From Bradyrhizobium sp. CCBAU 051011 (lineage in GTDB: Bacteria > Pseudomonadota > Alphaproteobacteria > Rhizobiales > Xanthobacteraceae): a stretch of 64,000 nt of DNA. Location: NCBI RefSeq assembly GCF_009930815.1, contig NZ_CP022222.1:1716501-1780500 (forward strand), given 5' to 3'. The position numbers were made by a program, and so were the translations under genes. This document shows, piece by piece, positions 6,896 through 17,134 of this stretch. The notes beneath the pieces were generated by a model. It ran no database searches, was not told the DNA's origin, and saw only the letters and a list, made by a program, of their open reading frames with translations. Position 1 is the first letter of the stretch. Every line of letters starts with the position of its first letter.

Positions 6896-8254
6896 ATGAT
6901 GAGCCAGGAAGCGAACGACCTGATTACCCGCACCGGGCGCAAGGACCCCTGCGGCAAGCTGATGCGGATGTACTGGCAGCCGGCAGCGCTGGTGGATGAG
7001 CTGGTGGGACCGCGGCCGGTTCGGCCCGTTAAACTGCTCGGCGAAAACCTGGTGCTGTTTCGCGACGAAGCAGGCCGTTACGGCCTGATCGACCGCCACT
7101 GCGCGCATCGCGGCGCCGACCTCGCCTTTGGTCGTCTCGAAAATGGCGGGCTGCGCTGCGCCTTCCATGGCTGGCTGTTCGATATCTCCGGCCAATGCCT
7201 GGAGACACCCGCGGAGCCGAAGGACTCAAAGCTCTGCCAGGGCATCAGGCAGCGCTCCTATCCCGTGGTCGAGAAAAGCGGCATCCTCTGGGCCTATCTC
7301 GGTGAAGGCGAGCCGCCGGCGTTTCCGGAGATCGACTGTTTTGTCGCGCCTGACAGCCATACCTTTGCGTTCAAGGGCCACATCAATTGCAACTGGCTGC
7401 AGGCGCTGGAAGTCGGCATCGATCCGGCGCACGCCTCCTTTCTGCACCGCTTCTTTGAGGATGAGGACACGTCCGCAGCCTACGGCAAGCAGTTCCGCGG
7501 CGCATCCGCCGGAAGCGACATGCCGATGACCAAGATTTTGCGCGAATACGACAACCCGATCATCAATGTCGAGCACACCGAATACGGCCTGCGCCTGATT
7601 GCGCTACGCGAGCTGGATGAAGAGCGCACCCATGTGCGCGTCACCAACCAGCTTTTCCCGCACGGCTTCGTCATCCCGATGAGTCAGGACATGACGATCA
7701 CACAGTGGCACGTGCCCATCGATGACGAGAACTGCTACTGGTACGCGATCTTCACGAGCTACACGACGCCGGTCGACAAGAAGAAGATGCGCGACCAGCG
7801 CCTCGAACTCTACGAGCTGCCGGACTACAAGTCGCGCAAGAACAAGAACAACGACTACGGCTTCGATCCGCACGAACAGGCAACCGCGACCTATACCGGC
7901 ATGGGGACCGACATCAACGTCCACGACCAGTGGGCGGTGGAATCGATGGGCGCGATCCAGGACCGCACCAACGAGCATCTCGGGCAATCAGACAAGGCGA
8001 TCGTGCAATATCGCCGCCTGCTGCGGCAGGAGATCGAGAAGGTTTCCGGCGGCGAAAAGCCGATGCTGTTTCTCGATGCGGCGCACGCGCGGAGCATCCA
8101 GGGCCCGGCGACGATGGACGGCATTGGCCCGACGTTAGGCTGGGAAATCTACTGGATGGAAGTCGACGTGAAGCGCCGCCGCGGCGCGCCGTGGGCGGCG
8201 CCAGTGCCGAGCGAGATCGCCGGCAAGGTTCCCCACCTCACGGCGGCGGAGTGA
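6896..8254 (+). CDS. Rieske non-heme iron oxygenase, alpha subunit (phthalate-dioxygenase-like)
   Basis: A protein of 452 residues. The Rieske [2Fe-2S] ligands are C69-x-H71 and C88-x2-H91 (CAHRGADL and CAFHGWLFD). The mononuclear iron site is around EVGIDPAHASFLHRF, with the bridging Asp176 and His179/His184. ESMGAIQDRTNEHLGQSD later in the protein is typical of phthalate 4,5-dioxygenase and phenoxybenzoate dioxygenase alpha subunits. It is expected to hydroxylate or O-dealkylate an aromatic acid using electrons from a separate reductase, and no reductase gene is nearby. It is followed, after a palindromic repeat, by a glutamine-synthetase-like gene. The start has CGGAG upstream. Confidence 0.88.
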   Translation: MMSQEANDLITRTGRKDPCGKLMRMYWQPAALVDELVGPRPVRPVKLLGENLVLFRDEAGRYGLIDRHCAHRGADLAFGRLENGGLRCAFHGWLFDISGQCLETPAEPKDSKLCQGIRQRSYPVVEKSGILWAYLGEGEPPAFPEIDCFVAPDSHTFAFKGHINCNWLQALEVGIDPAHASFLHRFFEDEDTSAAYGKQFRGASAGSDMPMTKILREYDNPIINVEHTEYGLRLIALRELDEERTHVRVTNQLFPHGFVIPMSQDMTITQWHVPIDDENCYWYAIFTSYTTPVDKKKMRDQRLELYELPDYKSRKNKNNDYGFDPHEQATATYTGMGTDINVHDQWAVESMGAIQDRTNEHLGQSDKAIVQYRRLLRQEIEKVSGGEKPMLFLDAAHARSIQGPATMDGIGPTLGWEIYWMEVDVKRRRGAPWAAPVPSEIAGKVPHLTAAE

Positions 8255-8266
8255 GATTTGTGGCAC

Positions 8267-8349
8267 CGTCATTCCGGGATGGTCCGAAGGACCAGACCCG
8301 GAATCTCGAGATTCCGGGTTCGATGCTCCGCATCGCCCCGGAATGACGG
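8267..8349. repeat. Palindromic repeat (CATTCCGGGGCG type)
   Basis: It begins CGTCATTCCGGGATGG and ends CCCCGGAATGACGG, with an internal inverted pair CCGGAATCTCGAGATTCCGG. It sits between the Rieske and glutamine-synthetase-like genes and could form a strong hairpin. A second copy is at 56342-56424. Confidence 0.85.
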
Positions 8350-8352
8350 AAG

Positions 8353-9804
8353 ATGGGGAGTGACGCGTTGAGTTTTGTGGAACGTCACGGGCTATGGTCG
8401 AAAGAGCAGAGAGAGGCGGCGACCCGCCTCGCCCGCATCGTCGACGAGCAAAACCTCGAAGTCATCCGCCTGTCGTTCCCCGACCAGCACGGAATCCTCC
8501 GCGGCAAGACGCTGATCGCGAGCGAGGCGATCGCTTCGCTGGAAAGCGGCTGCTCCATCACCACGACGATGCTGGCCAAGGACACCTCGCACAAGACGGT
8601 GTTTCCGGTGTTCACATCAGGCGGCGGATTCGGCATGAAGGAGATGGAAGGCGCCGCCGACGTCTTGATGGTGGCAGACCCGACCACCTTTCGCGTGCTG
8701 CCGTGGGCACCGACCACCGGCTGGCTGCTCTGCGATCTCTATTTCAACGACGGCCGTCCGGTGCCGTTCGCCACACGGCATCTCTATCGCAAGGTAATCG
8801 ATCAGCTCGGCGCGCGCGGCTACGATTTCGTGGCGGGCCTTGAGGTCGAATTCCATCTCTTCAAGCTCGACGATGCGCACATGGCGCCGGAGGATGCCGG
8901 CCAGCCCGGGCGGCCGCCATCGGTCAGCCTGCTGTCGCACGGCTATCAATATCTGACCGAGCAGCGCTACGACCAGATGGAGCCGGCGCTGGAAATCATC
9001 CGCCGCGACGTGCTTGCGCTCGGGCTTCCCTTGCGATCGGTCGAGGTCGAGTTCGGCCCGAGCCAGTGCGAATTCACCTTCCAGCCGACCAAGGGCCTCG
9101 TGCCCGCCGACAACATGGTGCTATTCCGCTCGGCCGTAAAACAGATCGCGCGCCGCCACGGCTATCACGCGACCTTCATGTGCCGGCCGAAACTGCCGAA
9201 CGTGTTCGCTTCCGGCTGGCATCTGCATCAATCGCTGGTATCGCGCGCTGATGGCGCGAACGCGTTCATGGCCAGCGACAAGGGCGAAGCGCTGAACCCG
9301 TTCGCAAAACACTATCTCGCCGGACTGCTGGAGCATGCCCGCGCATCGACCGTGTTCACCACGCCGACCATCAACGGCTACAAGCGCTACCGCTCGTATT
9401 CGCTGGCACCGGACCGCGCGATCTGGGGCCGCGACAACAGAGGCGTCATGATCCGCGTGCTCGGCGGTCCGGGCGATGCCGCGACGCGGCTGGAAAACCG
9501 CATCGGCGAGCCTGCGGCGAACCCGTATCTCTACATGGCCTCGCAGATTCTCTCAGGGCTCGACGGCGTCGACCGCAAGCTCGATCCTGGGCCGTCCGCG
9601 GATACGCCGTACGAGACCAAGGCGGCGCTATTGCCAAAGAGTCTTCGCGAGGCGGTATTCGCGCTGCAGGACGATCCGTTCTTCCGTCAGGCACTGGGCG
9701 CAGAGTTCGTGGACTACTACGTCCACATCAAGAATGCGGAGATCGAGCGGTTTCAGGCCGAAGTGTCGGACTGGGAGCACCGCGAATATTTCGAGATGTT
9801 TTGA
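8353..9804 (+). CDS. Glutamine synthetase family protein (gamma-glutamyl ligase type)
   Basis: A protein of 483 residues with both glutamine synthetase domains. The beta-grasp N-terminus is LEVIRLSFPDQHGILRGK (about 33-50). The catalytic domain carries metal-binding and ATP motifs: GLEVEFHLF, VEFGPSQCEFTF, GWHLHQSL, NGYKRYRSYS and ENRIGEPAANPY. It is more like the gamma-glutamyl-amine/anilide ligases (PuuA, GlnA3, TdnQ/AtdA1) than GlnA, lacking the adenylylation context. Its position directly behind a Rieske oxygenase recalls aniline degradation, where a GS-like enzyme forms gamma-glutamylanilide before oxygenation. The substrate is inferred from context only. Confidence 0.85.
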   Translation: MGSDALSFVERHGLWSKEQREAATRLARIVDEQNLEVIRLSFPDQHGILRGKTLIASEAIASLESGCSITTTMLAKDTSHKTVFPVFTSGGGFGMKEMEGAADVLMVADPTTFRVLPWAPTTGWLLCDLYFNDGRPVPFATRHLYRKVIDQLGARGYDFVAGLEVEFHLFKLDDAHMAPEDAGQPGRPPSVSLLSHGYQYLTEQRYDQMEPALEIIRRDVLALGLPLRSVEVEFGPSQCEFTFQPTKGLVPADNMVLFRSAVKQIARRHGYHATFMCRPKLPNVFASGWHLHQSLVSRADGANAFMASDKGEALNPFAKHYLAGLLEHARASTVFTTPTINGYKRYRSYSLAPDRAIWGRDNRGVMIRVLGGPGDAATRLENRIGEPAANPYLYMASQILSGLDGVDRKLDPGPSADTPYETKAALLPKSLREAVFALQDDPFFRQALGAEFVDYYVHIKNAEIERFQAEVSDWEHREYFEMF

Positions 9805-9834
9805 GCGGGGCTAGCCTCTCCGCTTGCTCCGTTT

Positions 9835-9910
9835 TCGAGCGCAGCGAAGCAATCCATTTCTCCGCTTGCGGCAGCATGGATTGCTTCGTCGCTTCGCTCC
9901 TCGCAATGAC
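9835..9910. repeat. Palindromic repeat (GAAGCAATCCAT type)
   Basis: GCAGCGAAGCAATCCAT and ATGGATTGCTTCGTCGCTTC are inverted arms around a short GC-rich loop, ending CTCGCAATGAC. It follows the glutamine-synthetase-like gene. Other copies lie at 30364, 54914 and 59074. Confidence 0.85.
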
Positions 9911-9942
9911 TGCCGATAGAGCGCCTCTCCATGCCGGAAATC

Positions 9943-10062
9943 GTAGGATGGGCAAAGCGACTTGTCCGCCGTAGCTCGAGAGCGAAGGCGGAAGCGTGCC
10001 CACCATCAGGCGTGCGAGGATAGATGTGGGCGCGGCGCTGACACGCCTTTGCCCACCCTACG
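9943..10062. repeat. Palindromic repeat (GTAGGATGGGCAAAG type)
   Basis: GTAGGATGGGCAAAGCG at 9943 pairs with CGCCTTTGCCCACCCTACG ending at 10062. It lies immediately after the end of livF. Together with the preceding repeat it fills the convergent gap between the glutamine-synthetase-like gene and the Liv operon; no gene is seen there. Confidence 0.8.
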
Positions 10063-10068
10063 GCGCCC

Positions 10069-11558
<1,490 letters not shown>

Positions 11559-11566
<8 letters not shown>

Positions 11567-12506
11567 GGCTCAACCTCCCGAGCAGCCCCATGATGCCGCC
11601 CCGCGCGAACAGCACGAGCAGCAGCAACAGCGGGCCCATGATCAACGCCCAGTATTCGGTGAATTGCGACAGGACTTCTTCCAGCAGGAGGAACACGATG
11701 GTGCCCAGGACGGGACCAAACAGCGATCCCATGCCACCGAAGACCACCATCACCATGAGTTCGCCAGAGCGGGTCCAGTACATCCCGGCCGGGCTGATGA
11801 AGTCGGTATTGTTGGCGAGAAGTGCGCCGGCGAGGCCGCAAATGGTGCCCGAGATGACGAAGCAGACGAGACGATAGCGGTTGGCATGATAGCCGATCGC
11901 CTGCATGCGCTGTTCGTTGGAACGAACGCCCTGCACCACCATGCCGAACCGCGAGTTGACGATGCGCCAGATCAGATAGACGCCGCCGAACAGGCAGGCG
12001 AGGCAGAGGTAATAGAACTGCGTGCGGTTCGACAGATCGATCAGGCCGCCGAACGTGCTGCGCTTGTAGATGGTGAGGCCGTCGTCGCCGCCATAGCGAG
12101 AAAGACCCGAGGCGATGTAATAGGCCATCTGCGCGAAGGCCAGCGTGATCATGATGAAGTAGACGCCGCGGGTGCGCAGCGAGAGCGCCCCGATGACGAG
12201 CGCATAGAGCGCCGATGCCGCCAGCGCCACCGGCCACTGGATAAATCCGGAGCCGACGCCCTCATGAGCGAGGATGCCCACCGCATAGCCGCCGATGCCG
12301 AGATAGGCGGCATGACCAAAACTCATCATGCCGCCATAGCCCATGATGAGGTTGAGGCTGGCGGCGGCGAGTGCGAAGATGATGATGCGCGTGAACAGCG
12401 TCAGGATAAAGATGTTGCCGGTCAGCGCCGAATAAACCGGCAGCAATGTGAGGCCAAGCGCGACGAGCGCCACGACGACGTTGCGGGCGTTGATGGCAGA
12501 TTTCAT
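11559..12506 (-). CDS. livM: Branched-chain-amino-acid-type ABC permease LivM
   Basis: A protein of 315 residues starting MKSAINARNVV at 12506. It has the LivM pattern of hydrophobic segments with LNLIMGYGGMMSFGHAAYLG near residue 55 and GTICGLAGALLANNTDFISP near 225. The open frame continues upstream to 13256, but that part is an arginine-rich shadow of livH. The ATG overlaps the livH stop by four bases. Confidence 0.93.
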
Positions 12507-13420
12507 CGCTTGGCAGCCGGAAACAGTCCCTCCGGACGAACGACAAGGACGATCGCCATCAGGAGATAGATCAGCATCGACGACAGCGCGGGCGCGGCGG
12601 TCGAGGCGGCGGCGGAACTCAGCACGGTGCGCAACAGATCGGGCAGGAAGGCGCGGCCGAGCGTATCGATCATACCGACGAAGATCGCGGCCAGGAACGC
12701 GCCGCGGATCGAGCCGATGCCACCAATCACGATGATGACGAAGGCGAGAATCAGGATGTTCTCGCCCATGCCGATCTGCACCGTGAGGATCGGCGCCTGC
12801 ATCAGCCCGGCCAGCCCGGCGAGCGCGGCGCCCAGCCCGAACACCAGCGTGAACAGCAGCTTGATGTTGATGCCGAGCGCGCCGATCATCTCGCGGTTGG
12901 AGGCGCCTGCGCGGATCAGCATGCCGATCTTGGTTCGCATCACCACGACATAAAGCATCGCGGCAACCGCCAGCGCGACCACGATGATCGACAGCCGGTA
13001 GGCCGGATAGAACACGCCGGGGACGATCTGCACCGGCACGGTCAGCCAGGCCGGCAGCGGCAGAGACAGGCCGGCCGGGCCCCAGATCAGCCGCACCGCG
13101 TCGTTGAAGAACAGTATCAGGCCGAAGGTCGCGAGCACCTGGTCGAGATGGTCGCGGCCGTAGAGATGCCGCAGCGCCACGAACTCCAGGAGAATGCCGA
13201 GCAGCAGCGTGGCGCCGAGCGCCATCAGGATGCCCAGTATGAAACTGTTGGTCCACGCCACGAAGGTCGCCGCGAAATAGGCGCCCATCATGTAGAGCGA
13301 GCCGTGCGCCAGATTGACGAAGTCCATGATGCCGAACACCAGCGTCAAGCCGGCTGCCAGCAGGAACAGCAGCAGGCCGAACTGCAAGCCGTTCAGCGAT
13401 TGTTCTACGAGGACGAGCAT
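12503..13420 (-). CDS. livH: Branched-chain-amino-acid-type ABC permease LivH
   Basis: A protein of 305 residues, highly hydrophobic. The N-terminus LNGLQFGLLLFLLAAGLTLVFGIMDFVNLAHG and the segment IGGIGSIRGAFLAAIFVG are LivH hallmarks. It is preceded by the binding-protein gene with a 144-base gap holding a stable hairpin, a common arrangement that lets the binding protein be made in excess. Confidence 0.93.
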   Translation of the reverse strand: MLVLVEQSLNGLQFGLLLFLLAAGLTLVFGIMDFVNLAHGSLYMMGAYFAATFVAWTNSFILGILMALGATLLLGILLEFVALRHLYGRDHLDQVLATFGLILFFNDAVRLIWGPAGLSLPLPAWLTVPVQIVPGVFYPAYRLSIIVVALAVAAMLYVVVMRTKIGMLIRAGASNREMIGALGINIKLLFTLVFGLGAALAGLAGLMQAPILTVQIGMGENILILAFVIIVIGGIGSIRGAFLAAIFVGMIDTLGRAFLPDLLRTVLSSAAASTAAPALSSMLIYLLMAIVLVVRPEGLFPAAKR

Positions 13421-13508
13421 AGATCCCTAAACTCTAGGCCTGAAAAAACAGCGGCAGCACATCTGCGCCGCCGCCATTTTCTTGTTGGGCGGATGATCGG
13501 CCGCTAAA

Positions 13509-13533
13509 CGCCCCCGGGTCAAGCCCGAGGGCG
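13509..13533 (-). terminator. Hairpin between binding-protein gene and livH (attenuator/terminator)
   Basis: Read on the minus strand, CGCCCTCGGG, a short CTTGA loop and CCCGGGGGCG form a ten-pair stem with one mismatch, followed by TTTAGCGG. It lies about 30 bases after the binding-protein stop. It probably ends most transcripts there and lets some continue into livHMGF. Confidence 0.55.
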
Positions 13534-13564
13534 CGCTCCGGCGATCATGCACCGGTCATGCCAA

Positions 13565-14737
13565 TCACTTCATCGGGCACTTGTCGACGAAGCGGTCCTG
13601 GTCGTCCTTGACGATGGTCGCCACCGTCTTGAGCGAAAGCTGGCCGTCGGCGTCCTTGACCACGTCCTGCAGGTAGAAGTTCTGGATCGGGATGTGGTTC
13701 TTGCCGTATTTGAACGGCCCGCGCACGGACTTGAAGTTGGCCTTCTCCATCTCAGCCTTCATCTCGTCCTTCTTCGAGGTGTCGCCCTTCACGGCGACGA
13801 CCGCGCTGTTGATCAGGTTGGCGGCATCATAGGACTGCGCGCCATAGAAGGTCGGGCGCAGCCCGGGATATTTCTTGCGATAGTCCTCGACGAACTTCTT
13901 GTTCTCGGCGTTGGGCAGATCGTTGACCCATTGCTGCGCCCCGGGCACGCCGATCGCGTTGTCCTTCTGCAGCGGCAGTGACAATTCGTCGATCGTAAAC
14001 GCGGTATAGAGCGGGATCTGCCCCTTGATGCCAGCCTGGGCATATTGATTGAGGAACTGGACGCCGGCCGCGCCCGGATAGAACACGAAAATCGACTCGG
14101 CCTTGGAGTTCTTGGCCTTGGTAAGCTCCGCGGAGAAGTCGAGCTGGCTCGGCCACACCGTGTATTCCTCGCCCACGACCTGGCCCTTGAAGGTGCTCTT
14201 CACGCCGGCCAGCATGTCCTTTCCGGCGGCGTAGTTCGGGCCGATCAGGAACACTGATTTCACGCCCTTCTGGTTCATATAGGTGCCGACCGCCTGCGGG
14301 GTCTGGTCGTTCTGCCAGGAGGTCGAGAACACGTAAGGCGAACAGAGCTCGCCGGCGAGCTGCGAGGGACCGGCATTGGCCGAGATCAGGAAGGTTTTTG
14401 AATCGACCGCGGTCTTCAGCGAAGCCAGCAGCACGTTCGACCAGATATAGCCGGCGATGAAATCGACCTTGTCGGACTGGATCAGTTTTTCGGTCTTCTG
14501 TTTACCGACATCGGGCTTCTGGCCGTCGTCCTCATAGATCACCTCGACCGGCTTCCCGCCCATCTTGCGGCCGAGATGATCAAGCGCCAGCTCGAACGAG
14601 TTGCGCATGTCGTTTCCGATCACAGCGGTCGGGCCGCTGAAGGTCGAGACAAAGCCGATCTTGATGGTGTCGCCAGCAACTGCGGTCTGCGTCAGCGCCA
14701 GAATGGCCGCGCCAGCCAGCCAGAATGCCTTTTTCAT
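13565..14737 (-). CDS. Periplasmic binding protein of the Liv-type transporter
   Basis: A protein of 390 residues of type I periplasmic binding fold. A signal peptide (MKKAFWLAGAAILALTQTAVAG) is followed by DTIKIGFVSTFSGPTAVIGN, typical of LivJ/LivK-like proteins. The ATG at 14737 has GAGGAGGGG upstream; a GTG two codons earlier is less likely. It heads the operon livHMGF. Relatives often bind aromatic or amide compounds rather than leucine, which fits the neighbouring oxygenase, but the ligand is not readable. Confidence 0.9.
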   Translation of the reverse strand: MKKAFWLAGAAILALTQTAVAGDTIKIGFVSTFSGPTAVIGNDMRNSFELALDHLGRKMGGKPVEVIYEDDGQKPDVGKQKTEKLIQSDKVDFIAGYIWSNVLLASLKTAVDSKTFLISANAGPSQLAGELCSPYVFSTSWQNDQTPQAVGTYMNQKGVKSVFLIGPNYAAGKDMLAGVKSTFKGQVVGEEYTVWPSQLDFSAELTKAKNSKAESIFVFYPGAAGVQFLNQYAQAGIKGQIPLYTAFTIDELSLPLQKDNAIGVPGAQQWVNDLPNAENKKFVEDYRKKYPGLRPTFYGAQSYDAANLINSAVVAVKGDTSKKDEMKAEMEKANFKSVRGPFKYGKNHIPIQNFYLQDVVKDADGQLSLKTVATIVKDDQDRFVDKCPMK

Positions 14738-14997
14738 AATCACTCCCCTCCTCGTTATCGAACCAGACCCGCCTTGTGACGGGCAGCGCTTGTTTCCGCG
14801 CGCCTCTTATCATGTGAGGTATTTTGTGCGCGAAATTGCCGGCCAGCGGCAAGCGTGAACCGCCGGTCCGGCTTTGGACCTTCGGCGCATGCCTAAAGCT
14901 ACCTGCACCATAATTCGCGGACCGTGGGGATGGCAAGAACTATAGTTCCGGTTGCTGGGGCAACAATTGTCGCACCGCTGCGGGCGGCCGCTCGGAT

Positions 14998-15014
14998 TTT
15001 AGGAATTTCCTAAA
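14998..15014. promoter_or_regulatory. Perfect inverted repeat in the 366-base gap upstream of the Liv operon
   Basis: TTTAGGAA and TTCCTAAA flank a single T. The gap 14738-15103 separates the divergent Liv operon and DUF805 gene and holds no gene that I can support. The repeat is about 90 bp before the DUF805 start and about 260 bp before the Liv binding protein. It may be an operator for either. Confidence 0.4.
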
Positions 15015-15103
15015 GCGGCCGGAAGCCAAGCTCCGCCTGCAACCTCCGCGGTTCACAGCTCCGAAAGCAATCTGTAGCCAACTGCTCCGAAGAGGATAGA
15101 TCC

Positions 15104-15640
15104 ATGCTGGGTTTCCTGTTCGGCTTCAATGCCCGCATTGGCCGCCTGCATTTTTTCTGCAGCACGCTGGTGGTCACCGTCATGATGGTCGCGGTCCATG
15201 CCGCCGCCATCGCTTACGCTTTTCAGACCACCCCCAAGGGAACGGTTCCAAGCCCGGCCTCGGGGCCGATCTTCGCCGCCGCCATCTTCTACGCGTGGCT
15301 CACTGTCACGCTGCAGTCGATGCGGTTCAGGGATATCGGATGGGATCCGGTTTGCGTGATGCCGGCGTGGATCGCGGTTGTGATCGTCGACGGGATCGTC
15401 GCCACCAAATTCCCGGCCATGTCACTGGGCCATGAGCGCGGAACGATGGTCGGTGCGCTCATTAACCTCTCGCTCATTCTTGCCTTGCTGTTTTGTCCCA
15501 GCGGAGCGCATGACAGTCCGGTGCCGACCCTTGACGAGCGGTTTCCCAATCCGCCGCCGCCCCGCCCGGTCGCGGAGACGCCGGCCGTGCCGCAAATTAC
15601 GCGGCCTGCCAACGGTGGATTCGGCCGCCGCGGGCTTTAG
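15104..15640 (+). CDS. DUF805 family membrane protein
   Basis: A protein of 178 residues. FGFNARIGRLHFFC at the N-terminus is the DUF805 start motif, and hydrophobic segments lie near 18-40, 55-72, 86-102 and 118-135, with MRFRDIGWDP between them. The proline-rich C-terminal tail (from about 140) is probably cytoplasmic and disordered. The function of the family is unknown. GAGGATAG precedes the ATG. It ends three bases before the end of the convergent sigma factor gene. Confidence 0.8.
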   Translation: MLGFLFGFNARIGRLHFFCSTLVVTVMMVAVHAAAIAYAFQTTPKGTVPSPASGPIFAAAIFYAWLTVTLQSMRFRDIGWDPVCVMPAWIAVVIVDGIVATKFPAMSLGHERGTMVGALINLSLILALLFCPSGAHDSPVPTLDERFPNPPPPRPVAETPAVPQITRPANGGFGRRGL

Positions 15641-15642
15641 CT

Positions 15643-16527
15643 TCAGATCAAATACTCCGCGCCATCGACGACGTAAGGCGCGTGGCGGAAATCCCTGATG
15701 GTTGCGACCCGGCCGGCCGACCAATCCAGCAACATGAAATATTTCGGCCCTGCATCGCGCTTGCCCGGATCGAATACCAGGATGGCGGGACGCCCTTCGA
15801 CCAGGCCGGGCACCAGATGCCAGTCGTTGACCTTGGCGTAGTTGCCGAAATATCGGGACACCTCGGCCTTGCCACGCATATGGGTCTTGTTGACGAGATC
15901 GAGCTTGACGTCATCAGCAATCATGGTGCGGATCGCGTCGAAATCGCGCGCGTTGAAATGCGCGACATAGGCGCCGAGGCGCGCACGATCCGCATCCGGC
16001 AATCTCTGTTGCGGCGTATCGTCCGGCTCAGCGGCGAATTCGCGCAACTGCGCGCGGCCGCGATGCAGCGCGGCCTTGGCCGCGGGCAGGCTGCAACCCA
16101 TCGCCTCGCAGATTTCCTTCAGCGAACAGCCGAGCACGTCCATCAGGATCACACTTCCGCGCTGCGCTACCGGCAGGCGCATGAACGTGCGCAAGGACGT
16201 GGCGGCGATCTGGCGGCTTTCCACGGCATCGAGCTGATCAACGATCATATCCGCCTCCTCCATCGAGCGGAGCGTCTCCTGGCGGTTGCGCCGGCGCAGG
16301 AAATCCAGCGCCGTGTTGTGCGCGATCCGGAACAGCCAGCCTTCGGGATTGCCGATGGCGCCGGCGGTAGCGTGCGCCTCCACCGCCTTGATCAGCGCGT
16401 CCTGCAGCACATCCTCGCCGTCGATGACCGAGCCCACCATGCGCGCGCAGTAACGATGCAGCCGCCGCATCGCGACAAGCAGGCGTTCGATGTCGGAGGC
16501 TGTGGACGTCTCGGGCACCACGGTCAT
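15643..16527 (-). CDS. ECF RNA polymerase sigma factor with C-terminal SnoaL-like domain
   Basis: A protein of 294 residues. Region 2 is seen in RYCARMVGSVIDGEDVLQDALIKAVEA and LFRIAHNTALDFLRRR, region 4 in LGCSLKEICEAMGCSLPAAKAALHRGRAQL. The remaining 110 residues form an NTF2/SnoaL-like domain ending GAEYLI. This architecture is that of SigJ/ECF41-type sigma factors, where the fused domain replaces a separate anti-sigma factor. The start is at 16527; the frame continues upstream without a supported start. It is downstream of, and probably cotranscribed with, a small ABM-like gene 20 bp away. Confidence 0.85.
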   Translation of the reverse strand: MTVVPETSTASDIERLLVAMRRLHRYCARMVGSVIDGEDVLQDALIKAVEAHATAGAIGNPEGWLFRIAHNTALDFLRRRNRQETLRSMEEADMIVDQLDAVESRQIAATSLRTFMRLPVAQRGSVILMDVLGCSLKEICEAMGCSLPAAKAALHRGRAQLREFAAEPDDTPQQRLPDADRARLGAYVAHFNARDFDAIRTMIADDVKLDLVNKTHMRGKAEVSRYFGNYAKVNDWHLVPGLVEGRPAILVFDPGKRDAGPKYFMLLDWSAGRVATIRDFRHAPYVVDGAEYLI

Positions 16528-16547
16528 TCTGTCTCCGGCAAGTGGGT

Positions 16548-16856
16548 TCAGTTCTCGCCCAGCATGCGATAATTGCCGACGATGGCGGCGCCCTTGGCGA
16601 GCGGCGGCTCGGCGCAACGCTCCCGAATGCCGTTCTGGAACGCGGCGAAGGACGCCAGCTTCGGCAAGGCGCTGGCGCCGTCATCGGCCGCACTCTCGAC
16701 GACATGAATGAAGGTGTCGTCCTCCAGCCGCAGCGATAGATAGCGCAGACCCTGCGGCTGCCCCGCCTTCAGTTCCGCAAACACCGCTGCGATCAGTTCC
16801 GCGTTCCTGTCGGCCATTTCCGGCTTTGTCTTGTACCTTATCACGGTCCGTCTCAT
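16548..16856 (-). CDS. Small dimeric alpha/beta-barrel protein (ABM-like)
   Basis: A protein of 102 residues from MRRTVIRYKTKPEMADRN at 16856. The pattern of a first strand (VIRYKTKP), a helix (NAELIAAVFAELK), YLSLRLEDDTFIHVVES and a second helix ending in GIRERCAE resembles antibiotic-biosynthesis-monooxygenase-type barrels. It precedes the SnoaL-tailed ECF sigma gene; such sigma factors often neighbour oxidoreductase-like or carboxymuconolactone-decarboxylase-like genes that they control. Function unknown. Confidence 0.7.
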   Translation of the reverse strand: MRRTVIRYKTKPEMADRNAELIAAVFAELKAGQPQGLRYLSLRLEDDTFIHVVESAADDGASALPKLASFAAFQNGIRERCAEPPLAKGAAIVGNYRMLGEN

Positions 16857-16935
16857 GGCTTTCTCCTTGTTGCAGCCATCCCGCCCCAAGGACGTTTGAG
16901 TTCGGGCAAAGGATGCGGTGGCAGGAATTTTTTTT

Positions 16936-17022
16936 GCCGTCGTTCCTGCAAACACAGGGACCCACAACCACACGATTTTGTTGTTGCGCTTCGCGCCGAC
17001 CCGTTGGCTTGGCCGGGACGAC
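16936..17022. repeat. Degenerate palindromic repeat (GTCGTCCCTGCG type)
   Basis: GCCGTCGTTCCTGCAAACAC and CAGGGACCCAC are followed by a degenerate inverted arm ending GGCCGGGACGAC. It is a decayed relative of 1935-2055, in the gap between the ABM-like gene and ndh; a run of eight T precedes it. Confidence 0.6.
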
Positions 17023-17134
17023 AGCGATCATACGCTTTCGCTATCGCCCGATTGGCAAAGACGTCTTGGACCGCTGGCGCAAATGGCTACATAATCCAAT
17101 GCGTTGAGACATCTGAAACCGGGGCCGCATTCCC

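Noticed and set aside
12507..13256. N-terminal extension of livM giving a 565-residue protein
   Set aside because: The extra part is an Arg/Ala-rich shadow of livH; LivM has a proper ATG at 12506 overlapping the livH stop.
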